Shown: piece by piece, positions 11,778-24,922 of the stretch
How positions within the stretch are numbered: the stretch's first letter is position 1
How the letters are laid out: each line of letters starts with the position of its first letter
The notes under the pieces: generated by a model
Seen by the model: only the letters and a program-made list of their open reading frames with translations
What the model was told of the DNA's origin: nothing
Database searches by the model: none
Translations under genes and position numbers: made by a program
Assembly (NCBI GenBank): GCA_023853785.1
Contig: JAJIRX010000906.1
Span: 248,001-312,000 of the forward strand
Source: Psilocybe azurescens
Lineage: Eukaryota; Basidiomycota; Agaricomycetes; Agaricales; Agrocybaceae
Length of the DNA: 64,000 nt
Direction: 5' to 3'

Positions 11778-13042
11778 CTAATTCGGATGCTCCAATAATG
11801 AAGAGAACACACCATCAGCCAGAGTGTCTTTCCATTGGCTGTTAACAGTGCCTCCCTCCATGACATCGCTCATGGACACCTTGCGCTGCATTGCGAGATT
11901 CGGAACTACCGAAAGCTTTTGATCCGTCCGCTCTCCACAAGCCACGCAAACGCCTGGTCAATCGCACGGGAGTATGCAAATGGGGGTGTGTCATGTGGAG
12001 AAGCAGCCGGCGCGCGCCTGTGCGCGAGACGGCGTAGGCGTGCGTGCATTTTGGGCTGGTAGATGTGTACAGTCGGGAGCCGAAAAACGAGGTGTTCGCT
12101 CCCGCTGCTCCTGTTGATGGTGGATTTTGGACGACAGGGCCACCGCGAGTCTCGTCTGACCAGCAGTGGCCTATATAGATAGATGGGAAGAAAATGGATT
12201 AGAGCGGGTCTATAGAACGCAGAGAGTCGTATAGTCTTGAAAGCGCACCTAAAAACACCATGTCCCAGTCCTCCGGCAGCTCTGCCCACAGAGATCCCAT
12301 CTGGGCCACGATATCCCTCTCCATATCGACGTCGTCTTCCAGGATCAGCGCAATACTGCCTTTGCCGGATGCGGAAGGCAATGTATTCGCATGCTGGTGG
12401 ATGACTGAGATATGGGAGTGCCAGCACGCAATGCGGGCAGGTGTAAGTCGCATGTGCTCTGGGGCATCGCCGGATGATTTAAAGTCAAGAATATCAAAGT
12501 TGTTTTCGTTACATGTGAGAGACTGGTAAGGTGGAAGTGAGGTAGGCAGCTCCCAAACAGACGAGCTGAGAAGTGCGATCTCCTGGACAGAATGGGCGAT
12601 ATCATCAATGTGTTCAGGCCAAAATGGGGAGTATCAGCGATATCGCCATCACCATTGTCATTGTCGGCGGGGTGAGATGAGCTCTTATCGGAAGAGTCCA
12701 ACGGCGACAAAGAGGCCGAACGAACTAACTCAACCCAGTCTGATATTTGGCCAATGAGAGGGTTACAGGCAGGGATTGCATCAAAGTAATCCCAGTGTAA
12801 TCCTAGGGCCGCCCGTAGCTTTTCCATGTCCGTACGGCGTGTTTGACGTCCAGGAAGCGACACCACATATATCTGCACTTTATCTATGAAGTCAAGAGGT
12901 CTATCCAAGGCGATATTGAGAGTATAGTCCAGTCTTTCTGATGTCATCAATATGAATAAATCCAAGTACATGAAAAGAGCCACTGCCAAAGGTATAGAAA
13001 CAAGTATGAGGCCTAGCCTTCGAAAAAGTCGCGACTATGCAT
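11778..13042 (-). CDS. Glycosyltransferase family 25-type membrane protein (four one-base frame breaks)
   Basis: Probable type II Golgi or ER glycosyltransferase. The ATG at 13042 gives MHSRDFF followed by a hydrophobic signal anchor (LGLILVSIPLAVALFMYLDL). Next come the GT25 opening QIYVVSLPGRQTRRTDM, the motif LTPARIACWHSHISVI, the DXD-like LILEDDVDME, PEDWDMVFLG, and after an intron (12171-12248) HCWSDE and HAYAVSRTGARRLLLHM. The inferred stop is at 11778-11780. The frame is broken at A5 13023-13027, GGCC 12617-12620, G5 11982-11986 and A3 11912-11914. In each case one extra base in the run restores a family-like sequence. Everything between the breaks is intact with no nonsense codon, so assembly error is more likely than decay, but a recent pseudogene is not excluded. 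Confidence 0.75.
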
Positions 13043-13193
13043 GGCGAGTTTCCAATTGATCTTCCTCAGATAAAGGTTGTGGGAAATAAATATGAATGTA
13101 TGTCAGAGAATAGATAAGTCCTGGGGGACGGCCACCGGAGAGGAGAAGATTTGAGACACTGACGGAACCTAGAGTTAAGTACTGCGTTCATCA

Positions 13194-13460
13194 TTAAGTT
13201 GGGTGGACGGAGAGCTGTGGGAATGGATTATATAACAAGTTCCCATGTCCTAGTAGACGGTGAGCACAGCCACGTAGCCAGCGTTTTCTATGATGGTCCT
13301 GAGAAAGATTTTCACCGATGGCGATGAGCGCTGTGTGATACCGCTCGGTTGGCTGGATTGACGAGACGAGTTCATTTTTTATATCAAGATTTTCCTGTGA
13401 GCCATGATAAATGGTCTCTTCGAGGAGTGTCAAGGTCGGAATAGCGATGATGAGTGCCAT
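13194..13460 (-). CDS. Small hypothetical ORF
   Basis: An uninterrupted 88-codon frame starting MALIIAIPTLTLLEET, about 150 bp upstream of the glycosyltransferase start on the same strand. No family recognised. It has no repeats and ordinary composition. It could be a real small gene, an upstream exon or chance. Confidence 0.22.
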   Translation of the reverse strand: MALIIAIPTLTLLEETIYHGSQENLDIKNELVSSIQPTERYHTALIAIGENLSQDHHRKRWLRGCAHRLLGHGNLLYNPFPQLSVHPT

Positions 13461-15869
13461 TTATCTAGAGATATCATACGAACTCCGTCAATGACTGTCA
13501 CAAGAGAGTTCGTCCACACCGACTGAAGGCTGCTTGGAAGTAGCCCCTCAACCTATCAGATACTTCCTTGGATACTTCTCTTCTTTCGAAACAAAAGAAA
13601 TAATGGCACCTTTCTTACATGTTGGTTCTGAATGTTCAAGTTGGTCCCTATTAATTTGCCTTGTATCATCTCTTATTAAGGCAGAGCACTTGAATCCCAC
13701 CACTGACCATCTCAGAGACAATTTGGCAGTTACAAGCTCACTACCGGGGTGTAAGAGAAAAAAATAGCTATACTACATACCACATAGATTGATCCATGGT
13801 CAAAAATTTCTAAATCTTGACGCCGTTTGTCTGCACCCTCTGCGTGATATCGACTCTTTCGAGACCCTTTCAAGGAGATACGTAGAGACCGCGATAATGC
13901 AACGCAGTAAACTGTCTTGGGATCCTTTTTATCTTCCGCCTAGAACTTCGCAGGAACTTAGCACGCGATTGGCTCCCGTGAATATTGGTGATGCGCCTAA
14001 CAGACTTGTCTTCTTCACACAGCAAAAGCGACAGAGTTCGACAACTCGTGTAGCTAAGGGTGCCCTTGGTGCGATATATATTATGTCCGCCCGGTGCGTT
14101 GACCAATGAAAAGTTTATACATTTTTTGGTACAGGGCGGTTACTTCATTGGGCGATGAAAGCTCGGCTTCCGGTGGGGCTTTGCGTAATCACTTTATTTT
14201 GGGTGTCTGATTCTATCAGAGCTTTCTCAGAGGTTCCTTGATACTACGCATATATCTTTCCGAGCTCAACTCCCTTGATTTGTCCTACCTCATGCAAATT
14301 ATCCTTAGTTACACTGCACTATTACTAGTAGAATATTATAGATGGACCTTCAACGCCATACGCGAGCCATCGGAGTGACTGCTCCTTGTTCTTATTCAAG
14401 TTAGAATGTCCGACATGCTCTTGCCGGCCTAGCTGCATACTTGAACGTTATTTGAGTAACTGAACGAAATGCAGAATACGCCTGTCTCCTGGAGCTTTCT
14501 TATCTACTGATACATACTGAATACCATAGCTACAATTCTGATCTATGTGTCCAATTGAAATGTGATCTGTCACCGAGTTTCAGACAAAATCGAGTCCGAG
14601 TCTCCACTTGGTGCATCATTAGACGTAGGACACGTACATTTGCGTTGCTCTCCTGCGGAATTTCTGTTCCAAGTTGCAATTTATGGTGAGATCGCTGTGC
14701 ACTGCTGCAGCTCCACATTCAGTTTTCTTGCCCTAATGATAATACTGACAGGTACTCAGCTACTCGGCCAGATTTGGGGGTTTGAGGAGATAACAAAAGA
14801 CACTGAAAAAGACAGATCTCAATTGTAGTTATCTGTCAACTGCACTACCCAAAACATGCTCAATATTGAAATCTACTCAAGAAGGCGATGGTCCGGTAAG
14901 CACTGTCATTGTCCCAAGACTGGCCACTCTTCCGAAACGATATATCGATCTCCACAGGAACTACCGATATTGCTCAATGCTCATGCATCGAAATGTTATC
15001 TGTAGAGCTTGCTTGCAGTCTCTTTTACGTTATCGTCCCACGTTCCATCAGCAGATACATAACGCGACAATCGCTTATAACTATTAAAAATGGATTCGGC
15101 TCTTGACCCGGAACGGGATGGAACGGTGGGGCTATGCTAACTTTCGTCCCTCGGGTGTCATATCTCTAGCCACCGTTTGGCCATTTTGGTACAAGTAAGG
15201 TCTATCTGGATCTCATAGTAGAATTTCCGGCTATTGCTTGTTTTTGAATTGCCGATCGTTTACGAGAGGGTTTTTTCTCCTCGTAATTGATCGGCTATTG
15301 TCAGAGGCTCATGAGTTCAATTATTTACTCGCATCCGTACGGAGTCTGAAAGGGAATGGAATGCCAGGCGCTTCATTATACGTATGTATTGATTCTGTAA
15401 TTGGTCAGATACTCCTCGATATGAACATGAGGCAGGCAACAAAGATCTACGCACCAAGCAAGACCGTACTAGGCTACTACCGTAAGTTACCCGGCGCTCT
15501 ACTACCATGGCGATTAACACTTCCCTTCCCAAAACTTTAAAGCACCGTTTCGAGGTCTTCTATAGACTCAGGATCTACTACCAGTGCCAGAATTTATAAC
15601 CCCAACTTGTTATAACTTCAATTTGTGACATCGGAAGAAGATAACATAATTTTGACATTGTTCTCTACATTGTGCTCTCTCTGATGAGGTGCAGGCACTG
15701 ATGGGGCTTAGATTGTCGGGATGGTGATCCGCAAGTTTTCCAAGAGAACGGAACGGGATGGTGTGGAGGCTGCGTAATCAGGAAACTTTGAGCCTCGTTT
15801 CAGAGAGGCAGCTTGTCAGTCAAGTGCAACATTTAATCAATAAGCAAGCCTCGAGGCATCAGAGTGAGC

Positions 15870-15888
15870 TTTTTTTTTTTTTTTTTTT
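15870..15888. repeat. Poly-T tract (19 T)
   Basis: An uninterrupted run of T directly after GAGC and before GAATCAG. On the opposite strand it is a poly-A run, as left by retroposed sequence, but no flanking target-site duplication was established. Confidence 0.6.
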
Positions 15889-16394
15889 GAATCAGTTTAT
15901 TAACGTGTAAGAAGCGGTCGGAGCGCTAAGACACACGGGTGCAAGGATGCACCGCCCTACGGCAGAGTATCTACTAAGGCTCGGTTCTACGAGTGTGGCG
16001 AAGTTGTGTATCTAAGTGACCATGGGTACGTGAAGGGGTAGTGCAGAGTGAGCATTTACATGAGCATGTCTCTTTCAGCGTTGCTATGTTCTCTGCTTAA
16101 TCAGTAAGGTCCCTCCACCTTGATTACCAAGTGCTTATAACATAAGTTATTTACTTCGGATTGTGTTTCGATTCAATGTAAATATTTCTTCATATAAACA
16201 AAGAGATTACGCGGGTACCATTTTCTTACAGTGAGCCACAATTGATATTCACGCTATAGTAATGAGGTAATGTCATCATGGAAATAACAACCAAGTTCCA
16301 CTGGGCGCTTAGGCTTCCGAGTCGAAGCCTTGATCAAGGCTTGTTATAGTTAGTCTGCTACGGCACCGATTTGATAACTTATGCGTTTTCTCTT

Positions 16395-16853
16395 ACAGCT
16401 ACATGCAAAAACCTAGAAACATCCGAAGTTTCAGCTCGTGCGCCTTTTGTTTGTATAAACAACCGCTTTTGGTATCCTGGTAGGTCATGCCTCATGTCGG
16501 AAGTCCTCTTTTGGTGGTGCGTTGGAAAGTGTTGGAGCAATAGCCCCCACCCACATGGAGAGGCCGCACACCGTGTAATTAGTAGTAAATATCCATTAAA
16601 TCAAACAGCCATGGGGCCTATTGCTATATTCCAGCAGACCACAAAGAGCTTGTGTTAACTATGTGCCTGCAAAAGTAAATGACATTGTGGAAGCAATAGG
16701 AATGGGCCGAACGACTATTTTACGGGTAAAAGAAACTGGAGATATATTTGGAGCTACCTGTGATCATAATAGCTGCCAAAAGCGGTTGTTTATACAAACA
16801 AAGGCGCATGAGCTGGAATTTCAGATGTTTCTAGGTTTTTGCATGCAGCTGGA
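16395..16853. repeat. Long imperfect inverted repeat (arms about 78 bp, spacer about 300 bp)
   Basis: The left arm 16395-16472 reads CAGCTACATGCAAAAACCTA to AACCGCTTTTGG. The reverse complement of the right arm, about 16775-16853, reads CAGCTGCATGCAAAAACCTA to AACCGCTTTTGG with only scattered differences and one indel. The spacer contains an open frame (16621 onward) with no recognised domain. It could be a MITE or foldback element, or a hairpin-forming transcript source. Confidence 0.8.
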
Positions 16854-18038
16854 ATAATAAGGAGATATTTAGTACTGCTAGATTAGGTTCATCTTATCTA
16901 ACAGCTTCTGTTCATGAAGCCAGTCGATGCGTGCTTGGACGACGGGCAGTGTGTATTCGAAAGAGTCGGCTCATGCCAGTGTAATGGCTCCAAAGATGTA
17001 GTCACTTGGATGTTAACCATTATCTGCATGACATTTAAACAGATTATTTTTAGAGTGATATGGATCAACACTTGCCTTCACTCACCGCCACCAGCGTTGA
17101 CAGCACCAAGTCAGATTTCCACTCGAAGTGTTTCAAATTAGGAACATGCTCATATATCCAACGCTGCCTACAAGAATAGCACCACGAGAACATTCATGTT
17201 TCCCCATACATGCCTTCAAGCCGCATCAATGTGAGTAAAAATTTTAAACCCGGAGCAGAATCATTATTAGTAGAGCGGGGTCATTAGTATAATCTTAATC
17301 CAGCCTTTCGTCTTCGGCAGGACTGTAGGAGGTAAGGGTCTCTAGGAGACCCAGCCTGTGAGTGTTTTCGGTGTTGACACAACCACCGGAGATTCTGGTC
17401 AAAGCTTATTTTTTTGGGATTCATTTCGTGGCTCGTGCCTTACTCTTTCTTCATCAATTTGATTTAGGATATCAGAGAGGAGGCGCTCAATAATATACTT
17501 ATACCCCTGCACGACAAATGCCGACCACCTGTGAGTCGGCTAAACTGATGTTTTGAACATATCCGCAGCTCACAAGAACGAGCTTTCTCCATTGTATCTC
17601 GCCCCACTATGTTGTCCGGACTTTGGAGATAGTTTGTTATTCGAAGACTGGATGAATAACCCTTTTTACTCACGTTGCCGATACATCATCGACTTTCAAA
17701 TGATTATTAGTTATCTGTATTACTGTAACTCGGTCTTGATTAAAGTACAAGGCGGTTTTCTATCAGAAAGCTTACTATCAAATCACACAACCAGCGCCAA
17801 TGGGAAGTAACTACAAGTAATTTAGGCCGCACAGGATTTTAATCAAACTTGCTATTTTTAGACGTAACGTGCTTGCTAATGTTTAGTTTAGAGGCCGTCG
17901 TTTACTCACACCTGGCAAAAATCAGTCGTATACGACCTCACTGTTCCCTACGACGCGCTCAGCCCAATTGCCATAGGAGATCCTCCAATCGCCAAAGTTC
18001 AAAAGTATCATAATCAGGCCTCTTTCCACTTTCATATA

Positions 18039-18424
18039 ATGGCTGCTTTTGTGCCGCCTTCTCGGTTGCAGGCACTCACGAAACTTCGGTGCAGCATCTT
18101 CCAGACATCATACAACCCGGACAGTCTGCGAACGGGCGCGAAATATCTGCGGGCGCGTCTACGCGGTCCATCGCTGGTTGGATACTACCCCGAGCGTATC
18201 AATATCTCCCAAATAATTCGACAAAATCGTGAGCTGGAGATGGTAGATGACGAAGAGGAGGAACGCCTACAGGATGTAATCGAGAGACGTAGGAGAGGAA
18301 AGGGAGCGCCCAAGAAAGCGAAGAACAAGGGTACGTATCTCTACAGGCTGTACTTGTCTTTCACTGATTATTATCTCGTTTCCTCCCTACAGGTGAGAGT
18401 AGAAGATTGACTAAGAGACGCTAA
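18039..18424 (+). CDS. MRPS33: Mitochondrial small-subunit ribosomal protein mS33
   Basis: Nuclear-encoded component of the mitochondrial small ribosomal subunit (mS33; Rsm27 in yeast). The ATG at 18039 gives MAAFVPPSRLQALTKLRCSI, then FQTSYNPDSLRTGAKYLRAR and the basic RRRRGKGAPKKAKNKG tail, all typical of the family. A 62-nt intron (18331-18392, phase 1, GTACGT...CTACAG) splits the Gly codon before the last exon ESRRLTKRR, stop TAA 18422-18424. The total length of about 107 aa is normal for mS33. Both the frame and the splice sites are clean. Confidence 0.93.
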
Positions 18425-18903
18425 GGATTTGAATTCACGTTGGCAAGGACGGCAAGCCGCTGGGCAGTGCCTGCGTATTGTTTCTGTGTCTTTCTGTGGA
18501 GTGATTTCTGTATATTCCCGGCCGAGATACGCTCCCGAAACACTATGTTTTCCCTCTTTTGCCTCGGTTGTGCTGGAAACCCAATCATTCTCATCAAGAA
18601 GACTGCTGGACCATGGTGTCATCAGATTTCCGTGGGTCCACACTCTCAGCCGTGGTAAATCACCTGCATACTGTATTACATCACGCATCGAAGACAGAAG
18701 ATAGATTATCTTTATGATCATGGCTATAGCTGGCGCCAAGTGCACCGTTGAGGCTTAAGAACCTATTGTTGCGTCAAATTTCGTTGCTTCATTTGCCTCT
18801 TTAGTGTAGTGAATGATACTTTGATTTTAACTAGGTGACCACTCCTAAAATGCAAATGTAAGACATATGTTTAATAAATCAATCATCCAATGCCACAAAT
18901 GCT
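18425..18903. other. Convergent intergenic region
   Basis: 3' region between mS33 and the next minus-strand gene. Overlapping short frames on both strands have no recognisable content; nothing else seen. Confidence 0.4.
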
Positions 18904-19763
18904 CTACGGGAGCCTCCACATAGCAATGCCACTTCGCCCGGCATCAACCTCCTTCTTAGCTTCTTTACTGGACTTGCTTCTTATCGCTGCAGCAACCAGC
19001 AAAATGACCGCATCTTTCAATACCTTTCTGGACGATGCCTCATCGCTTTTGAGATCCACTGCCATTGTTTCCGGCTTTCCTGTCTCCGCTTCCGCCAACT
19101 CTGCAACCGGGATTTTTATCCTTTCCCAGTCGACGCACAGGTCGATGTACTCAAAAACAACATCAACTATGCCTTCGAATTTCCCTGATGCACTCCGCGC
19201 GTCATCGCTGACGGGAAGATCAATTTCCCAGAGTTGTTCGAGAGTAAGTCCATCCCACGCAACAAGCGGCCCACCGAGTTTGACGGGAACAACGATGGCA
19301 GGGCAGCCATTGAGAAGGATGTAGTTCATCACACTTTCGCTTGGCCGTGCACTTAGCGTCCACATTTTCCTATGTGGTTTTAGTCCCACCAGGAGAACAA
19401 CCATTCGACGCGGGGTCGGCGGATGCGGTAGAGGTGTCAAAGCCGGTTCAGGAGACGGACTTCTGGACCGGCTGAACATAGTTGAAAGCGACGGGATGGA
19501 TAGGTTCTTCAAACTCGGATGATCCTCTTCCTCCACCTCAATAATTTCAGGTGGAGGCGCGGCGCATAATGCAATCGCATGTGCTGATTCACTGAGCAGC
19601 GTTTCTCCTATTTTGTAGTCGCCTTCTCAGGCGGCGGATGACAAGGAAGAAAATGCGTATAAGCGGATAGTTTCTTGCGTCACGGAGAAGAGGAATGGTA
19701 CGCTTAGGGTACCTACCCACCTGATAAAAATGGACCGTGACAGAAGATAATATCAGGTTTCAT
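18904..19763 (-). CDS. Uncharacterised protein, Ser/Pro-rich linker plus folded C-terminal domain
   Basis: Not recognised. A start at 19763 gives MKPDIIFCHGPFLS. An intron (19626-19720, 95 nt, GT-AG, phase 1) leads to EGDYKIGETLLSESAHAIAL, an acidic and Ser/Pro-rich linker (SRSRSPSPEP), then a conserved-looking region PRRMVVLLVGLKPHRKMWTL and LNGCPAIVVPVKLGGPLVAW. The C-terminus is helical and Lys-rich, ending at MWRLP. There is no signal peptide and no certain membrane segment. About 255 aa. The hydrophobic strands VVLLVGLK and AIVVPVKLG suggest an alpha/beta fold, which is inference. Confidence 0.6.
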
Positions 19764-19939
19764 GTTTCTAGGAATGATCGGTCGTCGCGCGCTCGCGAAT
19801 AGGTATGGTGAGAACCATCCTTTTTCAACAGAGAGGTATTCTTTCACCGCAGAGAACAGGGAGCTGTCACTTCAAGATGTGTTTTTCTTCGTTCAGTTTT
19901 TGTTCTTTCCGAAAACGGTTAGACGGGCTTACGAATGCA

Positions 19940-21018
19940 GAGAGCTGCGATAGAATCCGAGAGCTGCATCTGCCATGGTATGTTTATATTTGAGAGTTAT
20001 AAGGAGTACTTTCACGGCGGTGGTTTCAAGTCTTTTTGAATGTATTGGGACTACCTTCTTGATGGTGTGGTCGAAAACCAGATCATTGGCGAGCTTTGTG
20101 GTGAGGCCAAACCCAGCATGGATGCCAAGCTCAACTAAAACTGTGTCGCCGAGCGACCCAACGACCACATCGGAGACGGGTCCCATGCTGTTGAATAGGA
20201 CATGATCTCGGAGTGAGCAGGAGCGAGGAATAAAGTAACTTTTGCGAAAAATAGTGTGACGTACACCGGAGCTGCTACGGCTGCCATCCCTCCCTGCGTA
20301 TCGCGATCGTGATTTCGGATTAGTGGCTGACGCTCAAGAGGGCTCAGTGGTGCTAATTTAGCGGCGGACTTACTGTAGCTGCTATTACTGTGTGTACAGC
20401 AAGGTCGCGAAACCGTATGCATGGCAAGAATAGTGGTGATGAATCTCCCCACTATATTCGGATGGAAAAATAGTCCATATGCAGGAAGAGCAAGTATTAG
20501 ATGAGTTTCCTGATTTCTGGAGTGAACCGTCTCAGGGACTCACAGGGGAAAGACATATGATATTCGCACCCGTCGCCCGTAAAGTTTCGTATGACGACAT
20601 GACGATTCTTCCCGTCATTGACTAAAAAAAGACAAGGAGAAAGAATAAATTATGGTATTTCATGGTAGTAAGCAAACTAGTAGATGGGAATAATAATGAA
20701 TGAAACGCGTTCAAGCGTAGATTCATTCTACCACCAGAGTTACTCGAATAGTGTGGGTCGAGGACGAAGGAGGCTGTTCGCCTGTCTGAGAAGTGTTTAT
20801 GGTTTCGGCAGTAGCGTCGTCACACCAGTGTCACCCGGGGATTGGGACGCAACAATGCAGAGAAAATATGCGAAGCAAAATCAACGCCCAACAATGAGAT
20901 AGATTTGTACTCACGCCGACCAGTTTCCTGATAATCCATGGCGCCGACTTCTCTTCCTCCCGCTCCTCGCTAAGGGATGCAGGGTCGATGGGACCTAGAA
21001 CCGAAGTTTCGACCATGA
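19940..21018 (-). CDS. Uncharacterised spliced gene (boundaries tentative)
   Basis: Several minus-strand blocks look like exons of one gene. An ATG at about 21018 gives MVETSVLGPIDPASLSEERE...IIRKLVG, ending at a GTGAGT donor. After an acceptor at about 20623 a block reads NDGKNRHVVIRNFTGDGCEY. Near 20340 there is KLAPLSPLERQPLIRNHDRD. At 20220-20020 a block reads GPVSDVVVGSLGDTVLVELG and FGLTTKLANDLVFDHTIKKV. The blocks have protein-like composition but I do not recognise a family, and the joins between them are not proved. They could also be two genes. Confidence 0.35.
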
Positions 21019-21705
21019 CTGTTATCAATTATGTACAGTCTAGTAAGACTTGGCAGAGTCACTTTAGAGAATGGGTTTTCTGGGACTGTGCACTCTACGA
21101 CTGTAATCAGCGGTAATCAGTCAAAGCAGATCAGCAAAACATATGATTTGATCAAAACAATTTTCGATCGTGATCGTAATCGAAATTTCCACGTTTATTA
21201 TTTTTAAACTTGCATCACGCATATTTGCAGTGCAGCCACTCTAGCAACTCAGATACAGCGCACATGGGCATTCCAGCATTCGAAACTGTCTACTTACCTT
21301 CAAGCTTCATATTTCATGTGTTGATCAAGGTCATGTTTGAAAAAATGCTAGTTTTATCCATGATATAATCCAAATGTATATCGATATCACATCCAAGGCG
21401 TTGAGGCCTTCAGCAACCGCAACATCGTCCTCAGGGACAAATTCCCTTGTCTGCGGTGCACCTACCTCCAATGACGCTCTCAGCCGCATGAGCTGATTTG
21501 TCCCTGCCTGCTCAAGAGCATTAAATAAAGACTCTGTTGAACGAATCACCGAAACATCCACTCGTTAGGACGTTGAAGATCCCATTCTCCCGTCTAATTG
21601 GCGAGGGCTCGTTGAGGCCGTCGATGATTACGGGCATCACGCTACGCGCTTAGTAACGGTAGTGAGACTGTAATGAACGTGATAAATTATCTAGAGAGGA
21701 CCATT

Positions 21706-23575
<1,870 letters not shown>

Positions 23576-24922
23576 TTTTAAAAGTAGACGAAAGATAGGA
23601 TGAGAGTATGTGGAAAAGAAAGGTTGGCCTTGAAGATTTTGCGATCGAACGTTTTTGTTTTTGTCCACGTGATGCTAGGGGCTTTGCCGGAAAGAGATCG
23701 ATGGCCTTATGTAAGCCATGGCCGGAAGTAAACCGTCGACTCCAGGTTTACTGTTTGCCAGTGTAGAGCTCATGCACATGCCTGATAGTGCTTCAAAGAA
23801 GGAGCCCGACTGTGTTATTGCAGAGATACTCCAGCATACATGTTTGGTTAAGACAGCATACGATGGGACCATCTCTTACCACTGCTTCCCGATACCCCGC
23901 ATTCTGAAACTGTAAGGGCTTCGTCATCCAGTCTTTCCAGTTCTCTTCTGATCCCTTCATCTAGCTGCCCAGGCCAACCTGCCGTCGAGTTGACGAAATT
24001 CATCAACATTGAAATGCAGAGCGGGAAATCGACATCCCCCAAATTTGAGGTTAGTAATTGTGTCTGAACGAGCCTTCCTATTTTAAACCATATTACGTGT
24101 ATCGCACTTCAATTCAGTGCCAGCTCTATCAAGGCTCGCTCATGGAAAGAGGTTATCCGGTCCAACCCGGAGCATGGCAAACTCCCCCAACTACCAGCAA
24201 TGATTAGTTTCATTGGTCCATTCAGGGTCCTCAGATATCTTCGTTGCGGCTTTAACTTTGCCTGCAGATATTGGCTGGGCATGGTACTTAGGATGTATCT
24301 TCTCTTCAGGGAGCATCATACGGTAAATTCGTTATTTGTGTTCTAATCTTCACTTGACCCCACTCGAGTTTCTGTTAATATCCCAGTATTTGAGATGTTG
24401 TCTCCGTCTGTCTTTTTTAATTGAAAACATTGTTCGGGCCCAGGTCAAATACGAGATGTGTTGATCGTCGCACACATCTGAAGCTTCTTACGCACCTTGT
24501 GGGTCCGGAGTATATTTGTGGGTGTACCCCCTGTTCAATGAAGTAGGCAAGTGATCCGAGCGGGCGGCCATCATCCACGGATGGTATCCGGAACCACAGC
24601 TTGTTGTGTTCGACAGGTCACGGCCTGCGATGAAACCTTGACATTCATGGATCGTGTTATTTTTGATGATTTCATCAATCTATGCAAAAGCGGGACTCGC
24701 TAAACATATTTAGACATCAAGAGATCTAATAGAGTCCGATTTTGTCTCCAGTCACAGCCTCGTCAAGAGATCAGTCTATAGGCGGTTTCTACGTTTTGGT
24801 AGATCTCCTTCGCGACCTAGATGTGTAGGCGAGCGTGACGAGAGATCCAGCTGGTTCACTGAGGGTAAATAGCCCTGTTTTCAGTCTGTTGTCATTGTTG
24901 CGTCTAAAGCACTGCCCTCATC
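23576..24922. other. Intergenic region
   Basis: About 1.35 kb upstream of SAH1 and upstream of the next plus-strand gene, so it should hold both promoters. Short minus-strand frames at 23675-23872 and 23848-24042 have no recognisable domain. No repeat or RNA gene seen. Confidence 0.4.

Larger units (their letters stand above)
13461..18038. other. Gene-poor island (about 4.6 kb)
   Basis: No open frame here carries a recognisable domain. All are short and interrupted. It contains the inverted repeat at 16395-16853 and the poly-T tract at 15870-15888 listed separately. The composition and repeat content fit decayed transposable-element sequence, but no transposase, reverse transcriptase or LTR could be identified by eye. 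Confidence 0.45.

Noticed and set aside
16621..16857. Possible helix-turn-helix transposase fragment (IVEAIGMGRTTILRVKETGD)
   Set aside because: Only a short HTH-like resemblance with no catalytic residues and no neighbouring homologous frames; part of it is the inverted-repeat arm.
17271..17330. tRNA-like start (GGGGTCATTAGTATAATCTT)
   Set aside because: Resembles an A box, but no B box (GGTTCGANNCC) or acceptor-stem pairing follows at the expected distance.
21331..21561. 76-codon minus-strand ORF (MDVSVIRSTESLFNALEQ) downstream of SAH1
   Set aside because: Protein-like composition, but no recognised family, no convincing splice partner and a short length; left uncalled.
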